Positions 28,345-38,340 of a DNA stretch of 39,218 nucleotides are shown here, one piece after another (the first letter of the stretch is position 1; every line of letters starts with the position of its first letter). The notes beneath the pieces are model-generated. The model ran no database searches and was not told the DNA's origin. It worked only from the letters and a program-made list of their open reading frames with translations. The position numbers and the translations under genes are program-made. Source of the DNA: Deltaproteobacteria bacterium RBG_16_64_85 (GTDB lineage Bacteria; Desulfobacterota; Deferrimicrobia; Deferrimicrobiales; Deferrimicrobiaceae); the NCBI GenBank assembly GCA_001798885.1, contig MGQW01000058.1:1-39218 (forward strand), written 5' to 3'.

Positions 28345-29468
28345 TGTACCCCATCGGAGAAAACGAGGAGAAAGCCTGGCTGGTCTGGGCCCGGAGGAAG
28401 CGAAGGACCGGGGACGGCGCCCCTTCATCCCCCGACCTGCTGGCGGAGCTCAAGAGTCTCGTGGAGTCGGCGGGAGGAGTCGTAAAGGGCGAACAGACCC
28501 AGACGCTTTCCGTGGAGAGCCCCGCGACCCTCATCGGAAGGGGAACCCTCGAACATCTCAAGGAGACGATCCGGGAGAACGGCGTCAACCTCGTGGTCTT
28601 CCAGAACCTCCTGCGTCCGAAGCAGCAGATGATCCTCGAACAGGAGCTGGACGTGAAGGTCCTCGACCGGCGGGAGGTGATCCTGGACATTTTCGCCCAG
28701 CGGGCCCGCACCCGGGAGGGGAAACTGCAGGTGGAGCTGGCGCAGCTCTCCTTCCGGCTGGGGCGCCTGATCGGGGGGCGGAAAGAGCTGTCCCGGCTCG
28801 GAGGCGGAATCGGGACGCGGGGCCCTGGTGAGAAGAAGCTTGAAGAGGACCGCAGGAAGATCCGTTCGCAGTTGCGGCAGATCGAGCGGGAGCTCGCCAC
28901 CGTCCGGCGAACGAGGGCGTTGCACTACCAAAGACGGAAAGAGGTAGGATTCCCGGTCGTCGCGCTCGTGGGGTACACCAATGCCGGGAAATCGACTCTG
29001 TTCAACCGGTTGACCGGCGCGGACGTCTTCGTCGCGGACCAGCTTTTCGCGACCCTCGACCCCACCGCGCGCAAATTCCGCCTCCCCGGCGGGAAGGAAG
29101 CGATCCTGGTGGACACGGTGGGATTCATCCACGACCTGCCGGACGAGCTGCTGGAGGCGTTTCTGGCGACCCTGGAGGGGATCGGCGAAGCGGACGTGAT
29201 GGTCCAGGTCGTGGACGGCAGCTCGGAGCGGATGGAGGAGAACATCGACTCCGTCAACAGGATCCTCGTTGCCCTGGATTTCGCGGAGAAGCCCAGCCTC
29301 CTCGCGGTCAACAAGATGGACCGGGGAGTGTCGGGCGGACCCGTCCCGGGGGAGGGATTCCGGATTTCCGCGGCGACCGGAGAAGGACTGGAAACATTGC
29401 TGCGCGCCATCGAAGGAGGACTATGCACGCATCGTTCGCCAGGGACCGGTTTGACCAGGCCCGCCTGA
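28344..29468 (+). CDS. hflX: Ribosome-associated GTPase HflX
   Basis: GTPase that binds the 50S subunit and splits stalled or hibernating ribosomes under stress. The N-terminal HflX domain (about 25-190) includes LIGRGTLEHL, FDRRE-like VLDRREVILDIFAQRA and the glycine-rich GGGIGTRGPGE (153-163), then a coiled linker rich in charged residues. The G domain has G1 GYTNAGKS (210-217), DTVGFI and NKMD. The protein is 374 aa, slightly short at the C-terminus. The ATG shares one base with the dnaE stop (TGATG). Its last 46 nt overlap pgsA. Confidence 0.93.
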   Translation: MYPIGENEEKAWLVWARRKRRTGDGAPSSPDLLAELKSLVESAGGVVKGEQTQTLSVESPATLIGRGTLEHLKETIRENGVNLVVFQNLLRPKQQMILEQELDVKVLDRREVILDIFAQRARTREGKLQVELAQLSFRLGRLIGGRKELSRLGGGIGTRGPGEKKLEEDRRKIRSQLRQIERELATVRRTRALHYQRRKEVGFPVVALVGYTNAGKSTLFNRLTGADVFVADQLFATLDPTARKFRLPGGKEAILVDTVGFIHDLPDELLEAFLATLEGIGEADVMVQVVDGSSERMEENIDSVNRILVALDFAEKPSLLAVNKMDRGVSGGPVPGEGFRISAATGEGLETLLRAIEGGLCTHRSPGTGLTRPA

Positions 29469-30028
29469 TCAACATCGCGAACGCCCTCACGGCGTTCCGG
29501 GTCCTCCTGGTTCCCCTGTTCGCCCATCTCCTGATTTCGGGGCGGATCCGGCATGCGCTCGCCGTTTTCGCCGCCTGCGGGATCAGCGATGCGCTGGACG
29601 GGCTGCTCGCGCGGGCGCTGCGGCAGAGGACCGTGGTGGGCTACTACCTGGACCCGATCGCCGACAAGCTGCTGATGGCCACCAGCTTCATCGTGCTCGC
29701 CTACGTGAAGATCCTCCCGGAGTGGCTGACGATCCTGGTGATCAGCCGGGACCTGTTCATCCTGATCGGCAGCGCCCTCATCCTCCTGCTTCTGGATTCC
29801 GGGAGCATCAAGGCGACTTCCTTAAGCAAGGTGAACACGTCCGTGCAGATCCTCACCGTCGTCTACTTTCTCGCTGTCCGGTCGTTTCCCTGGATGGGGA
29901 ACGCCATGGCCGCGGAGGGTTGGGAGCCGATCGTCACCGGCGTCGTGGTGGGCCTGTGCGCCCTGACCACCGCGGCTTCCGGGGTGCACTACCTCTTCGT
30001 CGGATTCCGGAAGCTCTCCGATGCGTGA
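29423..30028 (+). CDS. pgsA: CDP-alcohol phosphatidyltransferase, probable PgsA
   Basis: Integral membrane enzyme of phospholipid synthesis, most likely CDP-diacylglycerol-glycerol-3-phosphate 3-phosphatidyltransferase. It carries the complete CDP-alcohol motif: D56 and D59 in DALDGLLAR, then G73, D77 and D81 in GYYLDPIAD. About five hydrophobic helices are visible, and the length of 201 aa is typical. The ATG at 29423 is backed by AGGAGG immediately upstream and lies 46 nt inside hflX. The exact alcohol substrate is inferred; a cardiolipin- or inositol-type relative cannot be excluded by motif alone. It overlaps the next gene by 8 nt. Confidence 0.88.
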   Translation: MHASFARDRFDQARLINIANALTAFRVLLVPLFAHLLISGRIRHALAVFAACGISDALDGLLARALRQRTVVGYYLDPIADKLLMATSFIVLAYVKILPEWLTILVISRDLFILIGSALILLLLDSGSIKATSLSKVNTSVQILTVVYFLAVRSFPWMGNAMAAEGWEPIVTGVVVGLCALTTAASGVHYLFVGFRKLSDA

Positions 30029-31328
30029 AGGGGTCCGCGTGGAGTCCGTCGCGGCGGACAGCCTGGCGATGCGAGCGGGGATCTCGCCGGGAGACCGCAT
30101 CCTCTCCGTTTCGGGGGAGCCGGCCGCGGATCTTCTCGACCTCCATTTCCTCACCAGCCGCCGGAGGTTCCGACTGCGTTGGGCCGATTCCCTGGGCGAG
30201 ACGAGGGAGAAGGAGTTCCGGCCGGCGGGCGCGGGGCTCGGGATCCGTCCCGAGCCGGTCCGGGTGCGGCGATGCCGCAACCGCTGCGTGTTCTGCTTCG
30301 TCCACCAGCTCCCCAGAGGGCTGCGGCGAAGCCTCTATGTCAAGGATGAGGACGTTCGCCTTTCCTTTCTCCACGGCCAGTACGTGACCTTTTCCGACCT
30401 CACCGGGGAAGAGACCCAAAAGATTCTTCGTTACCGCCTCTCCCCGCTGTACGTATCGATCCACACCACCGACAACGCGCTCCGTCGGAAGATGCTCGGC
30501 AACGCGGAGGCCGCCGACATCCTGGGCGTGATGGAACGGCTGATCCGGGGGGGGATCCATCTCCACGGGCAGATCGTCGTCTGCCCCGGCATCAACGACG
30601 GGGACGAGCTGGAGCGCACCCTTCGAGCGCTCCTGCCCCTTCGGCCAGGGCTTGCCACCGTCGCCGTGGTTCCCGTCGGCCTCACCGCGCACCGGCGGGG
30701 ATTGCCTCCCTTGCGGCCCGTCAGCCGGCGGGAAGCCGGAGAAACGCTGGCAATGTTGCAGCGAATCGGGCAGAGGTGCGGAACGGCGGGGGAGGAGCCG
30801 TTCGCGGTCGCGGCGGATGAGTATTACCTGATCGCGGGGGAAAGGATCCCCGGCCGGAAAGCCTACGGATCGTTCGCCCAGATTGAAAACGGAGTGGGCC
30901 TTCTCCGGCAGTTCCTGGATGGCGGGAGGGCCCTGTTCCGGAGGAAGCGCTGGGATCGGGCGGAGGGGGGCGGGACCGTCGTCACCGGCCTGTCCGCACG
31001 CAGGCATGTACAAGACTTTCTGGCCGAGTTTTCGCGGAGGTCAGGCGCCCGTTTCGACCCCGTGCCGGTGGAGAACCGCCTTATGGGCAGTAGCGTGACC
31101 GTGACGGGGCTTCTCGGGGGAAGGGACATCCTTGAAGCCTTGAAAGAGCGCAAGGTTTCGAGGGTTTATCTTCCGTCGGTCACCTTGCGGGACGCCGGCG
31201 ACTTTCTCCTCGACAACGTCTCGCCCGGGGACATCGCGAAAGGAACAGGGGCCGAGGTCCGCCTCTTCGAGGCGACGCCGAGCGGTTTTTTCCGCGCGGT
31301 GTACAATCCGGAAATATCCATAATATAA
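30021..31328 (+). CDS. PDZ / radical SAM / DUF512 protein of unknown function
   Basis: A 435-aa protein with an N-terminal PDZ-like domain (about 1-70, with RAGISPGDRILSVSGEP), a radical-SAM core with C85-x3-C89-x2-C92 (in CRNRCVFCF), and a C-terminal DUF512 region. Family landmarks include HQLPRGLRRSLYVKDED, YVSIHTT and GLTAHR in the middle. The later part has ENRLMGSSVTVTGLLGG and ends in VTLRDAGDFLLDN. Members of this family are widespread in anaerobes and cyanobacteria and their reaction is not established. It overlaps pgsA by 8 nt. It is the last gene before the tRNA-Val promoter, and its stop codon touches that promoter's -35 box. Confidence 0.9.
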   Translation: MREGVRVESVAADSLAMRAGISPGDRILSVSGEPAADLLDLHFLTSRRRFRLRWADSLGETREKEFRPAGAGLGIRPEPVRVRRCRNRCVFCFVHQLPRGLRRSLYVKDEDVRLSFLHGQYVTFSDLTGEETQKILRYRLSPLYVSIHTTDNALRRKMLGNAEAADILGVMERLIRGGIHLHGQIVVCPGINDGDELERTLRALLPLRPGLATVAVVPVGLTAHRRGLPPLRPVSRREAGETLAMLQRIGQRCGTAGEEPFAVAADEYYLIAGERIPGRKAYGSFAQIENGVGLLRQFLDGGRALFRRKRWDRAEGGGTVVTGLSARRHVQDFLAEFSRRSGARFDPVPVENRLMGSSVTVTGLLGGRDILEALKERKVSRVYLPSVTLRDAGDFLLDNVSPGDIAKGTGAEVRLFEATPSGFFRAVYNPEISII

Positions 31329-31362
31329 TTGACATTTTGGAGAAATGTCTGATATTTATAAT
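31329..31362 (+). promoter_or_regulatory. Promoter region of tRNA-Val and probably thrS operon
   Basis: A perfect -35 box TTGACA is at 31329-31334, directly after the stop of the DUF512 gene. Candidate -10 boxes are GATATT (31351-31356, 16-nt spacing) and an extended TGa-TATTTA (31350-31358, 18-nt spacing). A perfect TATAAT lies at 31357-31362, but its 22-nt spacing from TTGACA is too long for a standard pair. This AT-rich stretch stands out sharply from its surroundings, and the tRNA starts 16 nt after the TATAAT. Which -10 is used cannot be settled by eye. Confidence 0.65.
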
Positions 31363-31378
31363 CGTTCGACATCCCGGG

Positions 31379-31455
31379 GGGCGATTAGCTCAGATGGTTA
31401 GAGTACCTGCTTGACATGCAGGGGGTCACTGGTTCAAGTCCAGTATCGCCCACCA
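31379..31455 (+). tRNA. tRNA-Val(GAC)
   Basis: A full cloverleaf can be drawn by hand. The acceptor stem is GGGCGAT (31379-31385) with ATCGCCC (31445-31451). The anticodon stem is CCTGC/GCAGG, the loop is TTGACAT and the anticodon GAC lies at 31413-31415. The T-arm is ACTGG-TTCAAGT-CCAGT, the discriminator is A31452 and CCA is encoded at 31453-31455. It decodes GTC and GTT. It is placed between the DUF512 gene and thrS behind its own promoter; the thrS message may be processed from the same transcript. Confidence 0.96.
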
Positions 31456-31527
31456 TTTTCTCTCCCAGGCACGGTGGAACCTGTTTCGGCGAAGCGCCGG
31501 CCTGCCGGGGCGCGTGAAGGAAGACGA
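31456..31527 (+). other. Leader between tRNA-Val and thrS
   Basis: These 72 nt contain a short perfect hairpin CGGCG-aag-CGCCG (31487-31499) next to the palindrome CCGGCCTGCCGG (31497-31508), and an AAGGAAG ribosome binding site just before the thrS ATG. There is no T-run, so no terminator is called, and nothing resembles a T-box. In-frame codons upstream of the thrS ATG are open but do not look like the missing start of the TGS domain. Confidence 0.4.
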
Positions 31528-33377
<1,850 letters not shown>

Positions 33378-33378
<1 letters not shown>

Positions 33379-33387
33379 AGGAGGAGG
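33378..33387 (+). promoter_or_regulatory. Strong Shine-Dalgarno defining an ATC start for infC
   Basis: The purine run AAGGAGGAGG begins in the thrS stop codon and ends 2 nt before the ATC at 33390; the first GGAGG (33380-33384) has the ideal 5-nt spacing. The first conventional start in the IF3 frame, GTG at 33435, is instead abutted by GGAG with no spacing. The site therefore supports initiation at ATC. Confidence 0.8.
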
Positions 33388-33389
33388 CC

Positions 33390-33962
33390 ATCAGCAAGGA
33401 ATCCAGAATCAACGAGCAGATCCAGGTTCCGGAGGTGAGACTGGTAGGGGTCGAGAACGAACAGCTGGGAGTCGTTTCCACACAGGAAGCGCTGCAGAGG
33501 GCGCGGGCCCTCGACCTCGACCTTGTCGAGGTGGCGCCGACCGCGGCGCCTCCGGTTTGCCGGATCATGGATTACGGGAAGTTCAAGTACACGCAGAGCA
33601 AGCGCGAGCAGGAGGCACGGAAGAAACAGACCGTCATCCAGGTCAAGGAGATCAAGGTCCGGCCCAAGACGGACGAGCATGATCTGAACATAAAGATCAA
33701 GCACATCCGTAGATTCCTGGAGGAAGGCGACAAGGTGAAGGTGACCGTGCGGTTCCGCGGACGGGAGCTGACCTACGCCTCGCAGAGCGGCTTCGAGATC
33801 CTGAAGCACGTCACGGAGGCGATCGGCGACCTTTCCAAGATCGAATCTCCCGCGAAGATGGAGGGGAAGACGATGATGATGGTCGTCGCACCCACGGCCC
33901 ACAAGAAAAAGCCCGTCGGCCAGCCCTCCCCCAAGCCGGCGGAAAAACAGGAGGGACGGTAA
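33390..33962 (+). CDS. infC: Translation initiation factor IF-3, ATC start codon
   Basis: IF3 keeps ribosomal subunits apart and checks start-codon selection on the 30S subunit. I place the start at ATC 33390, which gives 190 aa and restores the family N-terminus SKESRINEQIQVPEVRLVG. The N-domain (about 7-80) includes the ALDLDLVEVAP and CRIMDYGKFKY motifs, and the C-domain (about 90-175) includes EIKVRPKTDEHDLNIK and VTVRFRGRE. Starting at the GTG at 33435 would cut off the first conserved strand. In E. coli infC starts with the rare AUU, which IF3 itself discriminates against, giving autoregulation; the same logic probably applies here with AUC. rpmI follows with a 1-nt overlap (TAATG). Confidence 0.92.
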   Translation: MSKESRINEQIQVPEVRLVGVENEQLGVVSTQEALQRARALDLDLVEVAPTAAPPVCRIMDYGKFKYTQSKREQEARKKQTVIQVKEIKVRPKTDEHDLNIKIKHIRRFLEEGDKVKVTVRFRGRELTYASQSGFEILKHVTEAIGDLSKIESPAKMEGKTMMMVVAPTAHKKKPVGQPSPKPAEKQEGR

Positions 33963-34159
33963 TGCCGAAGATGAAGTCGAACCGGGGAGCGAACAAGCGC
34001 TTCAAAGCGACGGGAAGGGGCGGGATCCAGCGCGCCAAGGCGGGGAAAAGCCACATTCTCTCCACGAAGAACCGGAAGAGGAAGCGGGGGCTGCGGAAGT
34101 CTGCCCTCGTGAACCCGGCGAACGAGAAGTCGATCCGGCGCCTGCTGCCTTATCTCTAA
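33962..34159 (+). CDS. rpmI: 50S ribosomal protein L35
   Basis: A 65-aa very basic protein beginning MPKMKSNRGANKRFK and ending in the RRLLPYL-type tail characteristic of L35. It shares one base with the infC stop and precedes rplT, the conserved infC-rpmI-rplT order. In E. coli L20 represses this operon through an RNA site upstream of rpmI; I cannot identify such a site here by eye. Confidence 0.97.
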   Translation: MPKMKSNRGANKRFKATGRGGIQRAKAGKSHILSTKNRKRKRGLRKSALVNPANEKSIRRLLPYL

Positions 34160-34186
34160 GAGAAACCACGGAAGAGGAAACCCCAA

Positions 34187-34543
34187 ATGCCACGCGTAAA
34201 ACGAGCCGTACATTCCCACAAGAAGCGCCGCAAGATCCTCAAGGCGGCGAAAGGATTCCGCGGCGGGCGCGGGCGCCTGTTCCGCACCGCGAAGGAAGCG
34301 GTGGCGCGAGCGCTCCAGTACGCCTACCGCGACCGGCGCAACAAGAAAAGGGAGATCCGCTCCCTCTGGATCGTGCGGGTCAATGCCGCCGCCCGCGAAA
34401 ACGGTCTCTCCTACAGCCAGTTCATGTTCGGCCTTTCGAAGGCCGGCGTCGATGTCGACCGGAAGGTCCTTGCGGACCTCGCGATCAACGACGCAGCGGC
34501 GTTCCGGGCGCTGGCGGAGACGGCCAGGGCCGCCATCGGGTAG
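34187..34543 (+). CDS. rplT: 50S ribosomal protein L20
   Basis: A 118-aa protein that binds 23S rRNA early in 50S assembly. The basic N-terminal extension ([21 protein letters not shown] and [13 protein letters not shown]) and the globular part with [22 protein letters not shown] are typical of L20. The ATG is preceded by GGAAGAGG in the 27-nt gap after rpmI. pheS begins 15 nt downstream. Confidence 0.97.
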   Translation: MPRVKRAVHSHKKRRKILKAAKGFRGGRGRLFRTAKEAVARALQYAYRDRRNKKREIRSLWIVRVNAAARENGLSYSQFMFGLSKAGVDVDRKVLADLAINDAAAFRALAETARAAIG

Positions 34544-34558
34544 AAAAGCGGGTACCGA

Positions 34559-35593
34559 TTGCCGGACGCATTCGACCGGGTCAGGGAACTGTCGGAAGCC
34601 GGGCTGCGCGCGATCGACGCGGCAAGGACCGAGAGCGACCTCCTCGAGGCCAAGGGGCAGTACTTCGGGAAAAAGGGCGCGATTTCCGAGATCCTGAAGA
34701 CGATCGCCTCCCTTCCGATCGAGGAGAAGAAGCGAATCGGCGCGGCGGCCAACGAGGCGCGAGGCGCGCTGGAATCCGCCTTCGATGCCCGCCTCGCCGG
34801 CCTCCGCGAGAAGGAGCGCCTCGCGAAAGAGGGGAAGGAACGGATCGACGTAACCCTCCCCGGCCGGGCTCCCGCCATCGGGCACCGGCATCCCGTCTCC
34901 CGGACGATGGCGGAGATCATCTCCATCTTCCAGCGGCTGGGCTTCTCCGTGCGCGGCGGGCCGGAGATCGAAAAGGACTATTACAACTTCGAAGCCCTGA
35001 ACATCCCCAAGGATCACCCCGCCAGGGACATGCAGGACACCTTTTACGTGGACTGGCCGGGCGGGGATCTGGTCTTGCGGACCCACACCTCCCCGATCCA
35101 GATCCGCACGATGGAGACGATGCGCCCGCCGGTGCGCGTGATTGCCCCGGGGGCGGTCTACCGGTGCGACTCCGACGTCACTCACAGCCCGATGTTCCAC
35201 CAGGTGGAAGGGTTTGCCGTCGATCGGAACACCACGATGGCCGACCTTAAAGGGCTGCTCACGGAGTTCTGCCGCATGATGTTCGGCCCCGACCACCCCC
35301 TGCGGTTCCGGCCGAGCTTTTTCCCCTTCACCGAGCCTTCGGCGGAGGTCGACATCCGTTGCGTCATCTGCAGGGGCGCAGGCTGCCGCGTCTGCAAAGA
35401 CTCGGGCTGGCTGGAAATCCTCGGGTGCGGGATGATCGACCCGTCGGTCTTCGGATTTGTGGGATACGACGCGGAAGAACATACGGGTTTCGCCTTCGGC
35501 ATGGGCGTGGAGCGCATCGCGATGCTGCGCCACGGCATCAACGACATTCGCCTGTTTTTCGAGAACGACATCCGCTTCCTATCGCAATTCTAG
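34559..35593 (+). CDS. pheS: Phenylalanine-tRNA ligase alpha subunit
   Basis: Catalytic subunit of the PheST heterotetramer. An N-terminal coiled coil (about 1-90) is followed by the class II core with GHRHPVSRTM, RTHTSPIQIRTM, YRCDSDVTHSPMFHQVEG and the C-terminal GFAFGMGVERIAMLRHGI motif 3. A cysteine cluster C268-x2-C271-x4-C276-x2-C279 resembles a small zinc knuckle; comparable insertions occur in PheS of several phyla. The length of 344 aa is normal. The start is TTG at 34559 with a weak GGGT upstream. pheT begins 9 nt after its stop. Confidence 0.96.
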   Translation: MPDAFDRVRELSEAGLRAIDAARTESDLLEAKGQYFGKKGAISEILKTIASLPIEEKKRIGAAANEARGALESAFDARLAGLREKERLAKEGKERIDVTLPGRAPAIGHRHPVSRTMAEIISIFQRLGFSVRGGPEIEKDYYNFEALNIPKDHPARDMQDTFYVDWPGGDLVLRTHTSPIQIRTMETMRPPVRVIAPGAVYRCDSDVTHSPMFHQVEGFAVDRNTTMADLKGLLTEFCRMMFGPDHPLRFRPSFFPFTEPSAEVDIRCVICRGAGCRVCKDSGWLEILGCGMIDPSVFGFVGYDAEEHTGFAFGMGVERIAMLRHGINDIRLFFENDIRFLSQF

Positions 35594-35602
35594 GGACGGT
35601 CC

Positions 35603-38011
35603 GTGAAAATTCTTTATTCCTGGCTCAAAGAATTCGTCGACACGCGGCTTTCCTCCGCGGAGATCCAGGATGCTTTGACGATGGCGGGGATCGAGGTTTC
35701 TTCCTGCAGGTTCCTTGGGGAAGGGCTCGAAAACGTCGTCGTCGCGAAAATTCTCGCGCAAGGACAGCACCCCAACGCAGACAAGCTTTCTCTTTGCCGC
35801 GTGACCGACGGCTCCAGCGAGTACGGCATTGTCTGCGGCGCCAGGAACATGAATCCCGGCGACGTCGTCGCGCTCGCCCGCATCGGTGCGAAGCTTCCCA
35901 ACGGCGTGGAAATCAGGAAAGCGAAGATCCGTGGGGAGGTTTCGGAGGGGATGCTCTGCTCGGAGATGGAACTGCGCCTGTCGGAGGAGTCGGCGGGGAT
36001 CCTGATCCTCCCCCCCGAAACCCCGGTCGGCAAACCCATGGCGGATGCCCTGGGGCTTTCGGACTGGATGCTGGAAGTGGAGATCACACCGAACAGGGGC
36101 GACTGCCTGAGCGTGCTGGGCGTGGCCCGGGAGGTCGCCGCCATCACCGGGGTGAAGGTCCGCCTCCCCTCCGTCGACCTCCGCGAGAACGGGCCTGCGA
36201 TTTCAGACGCGGCCTCCGTGTCGGTGACGGACGCGGAGCTTTGCCCCCGGTACTCCGCCCGCGTGATCACCGACGTGACGGTCGCTCCTTCCCCTCTCTT
36301 CCTGCGACGGCGTCTCGCCCTCTGCGGCATCCGCCCGATCAACAATATCGTCGACATCACCAATTACCTCCTTCTCGAACTGGGGCAGCCAATGCACGCC
36401 TTCGACCTCGACCGGCTGGCCGGTGGAACGATCGGCGTGCGCAGGTCGGGGGTTCCGCGGAAGTTCACCACCCTGGACGGCGGCGAACGGGACATCCTGC
36501 CGGAGATGCTTCTCATCTGGGATGGGGAAGGCCCCGTTGCGGTGGCGGGGGTGATGGGGGGACGGAACACCGAGGTGCTGCCCACCACTCGGCGGGTCCT
36601 GTTCGAGAGCGCGCATTTCGCCCCCGCCTCGATCCGCCGGACCTCCCGTCGACTGGGGTTGTCGAGCGAGTCCTCCTACCGCTTCGAACGAGGCGTTGAC
36701 CCCGGCGGAACGATGTACGCCGCGGACCGCGCGGTTTCCCTGTTCTCACGATTCTCCTCCTTTTCGGTCGCGCGAGGGAGCTTTGACGTCGGGGGAGGGA
36801 AGGACTTTTCGCGCACGGTGACGTTTCGTCCTGCGAGGGCGAGCCGGATCATGGGCCGGGAATACACGGAAAAGGAATGCGGGGAGGTCTTTTCACGCCT
36901 TGATTTTGCCGTTAGGAAAGAGGAACCCGGCCGGTGGAGCGTAACCGTCCCTCCGCACCGGTTCGACATCGAACGGGAGATCGACCTTGTGGAGGAGGTC
37001 GCCCGCATCACCGGTTACGAAGAGATTCCCGTTACCTACCCCGAATCCGGGGCTCCCGACTTCTCTCCGGACGACCGCTTCGCGAAGCTCGTGGAAGACG
37101 CTTCGGAGTTCCTCCGGATGCATGGGTTTAACCAGGCCATCAACTTCTCCTTCGTTTCGGAGAAGGAGTGGGAGCGGTATGCGGCGCTTCTGGCCTTCGA
37201 CTCGTCGGACGCCATCCGGCTCGAAAATCCGATCTCCGAAGACACAACGATGATGCGGCCCCACCTGTTGATGGGTCTGCTCCACAACGTGGCATCGAAC
37301 GTGCGCCGCTTCATCGAGGACGTGCGGTTGTTCGAGGTGGGCAAGGCGTTCGGAAAGTCGCTCACGGAGGGCCATTTCGAAGAACCGCGTCTGGGGTTCG
37401 TTCTGTATGGCCGCAGACTGCCCGGCAACTGGAGCGGCGGGCAGGCCGCCGTCGACTTCTACGACGCAAAGGCTGTCGCCTCGTCTCTCACGGAATTTCT
37501 GGGCGCCGCCCCGTTCCATTTCATCCCCGCGGAATCTCGTCCGTTTCTTGAGACCGGAGTTGCCGCGGAAATATTGAAGGACGGAGAGAACGTCGGATGG
37601 GTGGGCGCGGTTCGCAGGGAGCTCGCGCAAGCGTTGGATATTCCGGGCATTGTATATTACGGGGAGATCCGGATCGGCGCAGCGACGGCTGTCAATCCTC
37701 CGGCGGCGCAGTACCGGGCGATGCCGAAGTTTCCTCCCGTTTTCCGGGATATTGCCTGCATCCTTCCGGTGCACGTACCCGTGGGGGATGTGCTGGCCAT
37801 GGTTTCCGAGCTGTCCGAGGAAATCGAGTCGGCTGCGGTTTTCGACATCTACATGGGGGAGAAGATTGGCGAGGGGAACAAGAGCGTCGCGTTCCGGGTG
37901 AAAATTCAGCCCCCGGACAGAACCTTGACGGACGCCGAGGTTAATAGTATACATACCAAAATAGTAAAATTATTGGAGAATCGGTTCGGCGGGAAGATTC
38001 GAGCGTCGTAA
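35603..38011 (+). CDS. pheT: Phenylalanine-tRNA ligase beta subunit
   Basis: Large subunit with tRNA binding and editing. It starts MKILYSWLKEFVDT, then an EMAP-like tRNA-binding OB domain (about 39-150, with HPNADKLSLCRV), the B3/B4 editing region with PRYSARVI and NNIVDITNYLLLELGQPMHAFD, B5 domain, the pseudo-catalytic B6/B7 region, and a C-terminal FDX-ACB domain (from about 710, with KFPPVFRDIA). The length of 802 aa is normal. The GTG start is preceded by GGGACGG. The last 60 nt are more AT-rich, but the frame is intact. ihfA begins 23 nt later. Confidence 0.96.
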   Translation: MKILYSWLKEFVDTRLSSAEIQDALTMAGIEVSSCRFLGEGLENVVVAKILAQGQHPNADKLSLCRVTDGSSEYGIVCGARNMNPGDVVALARIGAKLPNGVEIRKAKIRGEVSEGMLCSEMELRLSEESAGILILPPETPVGKPMADALGLSDWMLEVEITPNRGDCLSVLGVAREVAAITGVKVRLPSVDLRENGPAISDAASVSVTDAELCPRYSARVITDVTVAPSPLFLRRRLALCGIRPINNIVDITNYLLLELGQPMHAFDLDRLAGGTIGVRRSGVPRKFTTLDGGERDILPEMLLIWDGEGPVAVAGVMGGRNTEVLPTTRRVLFESAHFAPASIRRTSRRLGLSSESSYRFERGVDPGGTMYAADRAVSLFSRFSSFSVARGSFDVGGGKDFSRTVTFRPARASRIMGREYTEKECGEVFSRLDFAVRKEEPGRWSVTVPPHRFDIEREIDLVEEVARITGYEEIPVTYPESGAPDFSPDDRFAKLVEDASEFLRMHGFNQAINFSFVSEKEWERYAALLAFDSSDAIRLENPISEDTTMMRPHLLMGLLHNVASNVRRFIEDVRLFEVGKAFGKSLTEGHFEEPRLGFVLYGRRLPGNWSGGQAAVDFYDAKAVASSLTEFLGAAPFHFIPAESRPFLETGVAAEILKDGENVGWVGAVRRELAQALDIPGIVYYGEIRIGAATAVNPPAAQYRAMPKFPPVFRDIACILPVHVPVGDVLAMVSELSEEIESAAVFDIYMGEKIGEGNKSVAFRVKIQPPDRTLTDAEVNSIHTKIVKLLENRFGGKIRAS

Positions 38012-38034
38012 GACTCGTCGGGAGGGAGGGTGGC

Positions 38035-38322
38035 ATGACGAAGGCGGAGTTGGTCGAGATCGTCTACGAAAAGGTCGGCGGCCTGTCGAAGAAGGAGTCG
38101 CAGGACATCGTTGAAGCGATCTTCGACACCATGAAGGCCAACCTGAAAAACGGGGAAAAGATAAAGATCTCCGGCTTCGGCAATTTCATCTTGCGCGACA
38201 AGCGGCCGCGCAAGGGCCGCAACCCCCAGACGGGCGATGACATCCAGATCACCGCCCGGCGGGTTCTCACGTTCCGTCCAAGCCAGATACTGAAGGCTTA
38301 CATTAACGACAAGAAGAACTGA
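38035..38322 (+). CDS. ihfA: Integration host factor subunit alpha
   Basis: A 95-aa DNA-bending protein of the HU/IHF family. It has the MTKAELVEIVYEKVG helix, KISGFGNF (44-51) and the beta-arm with GRNPQTGD, in which P64 is the intercalating proline. The VLTFRPSQILKAYIN C-terminus and its place directly after pheT identify the alpha subunit rather than HU or IhfB; pheST-ihfA is a conserved order in proteobacteria. The ribosome binding site GGGAGGGAGG is just upstream. Confidence 0.95.
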   Translation: MTKAELVEIVYEKVGGLSKKESQDIVEAIFDTMKANLKNGEKIKISGFGNFILRDKRPRKGRNPQTGDDIQITARRVLTFRPSQILKAYINDKKN

Positions 38323-38340
38323 AAGACCCCAGGGGCATGC

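Noticed and set aside
31411-31527. Possible N-terminal extension of thrS
   Set aside because: The extension would be translated from within tRNA-Val and shows no TGS-domain sequence; the ATG at 31528 has its own ribosome binding site.
35360-35395. Novel zinc-finger insertion in PheS
   Set aside because: The CX2CX4CX2C cluster is striking but similar cysteine clusters occur in PheS of several bacterial groups, so it is a family variant rather than a new domain.
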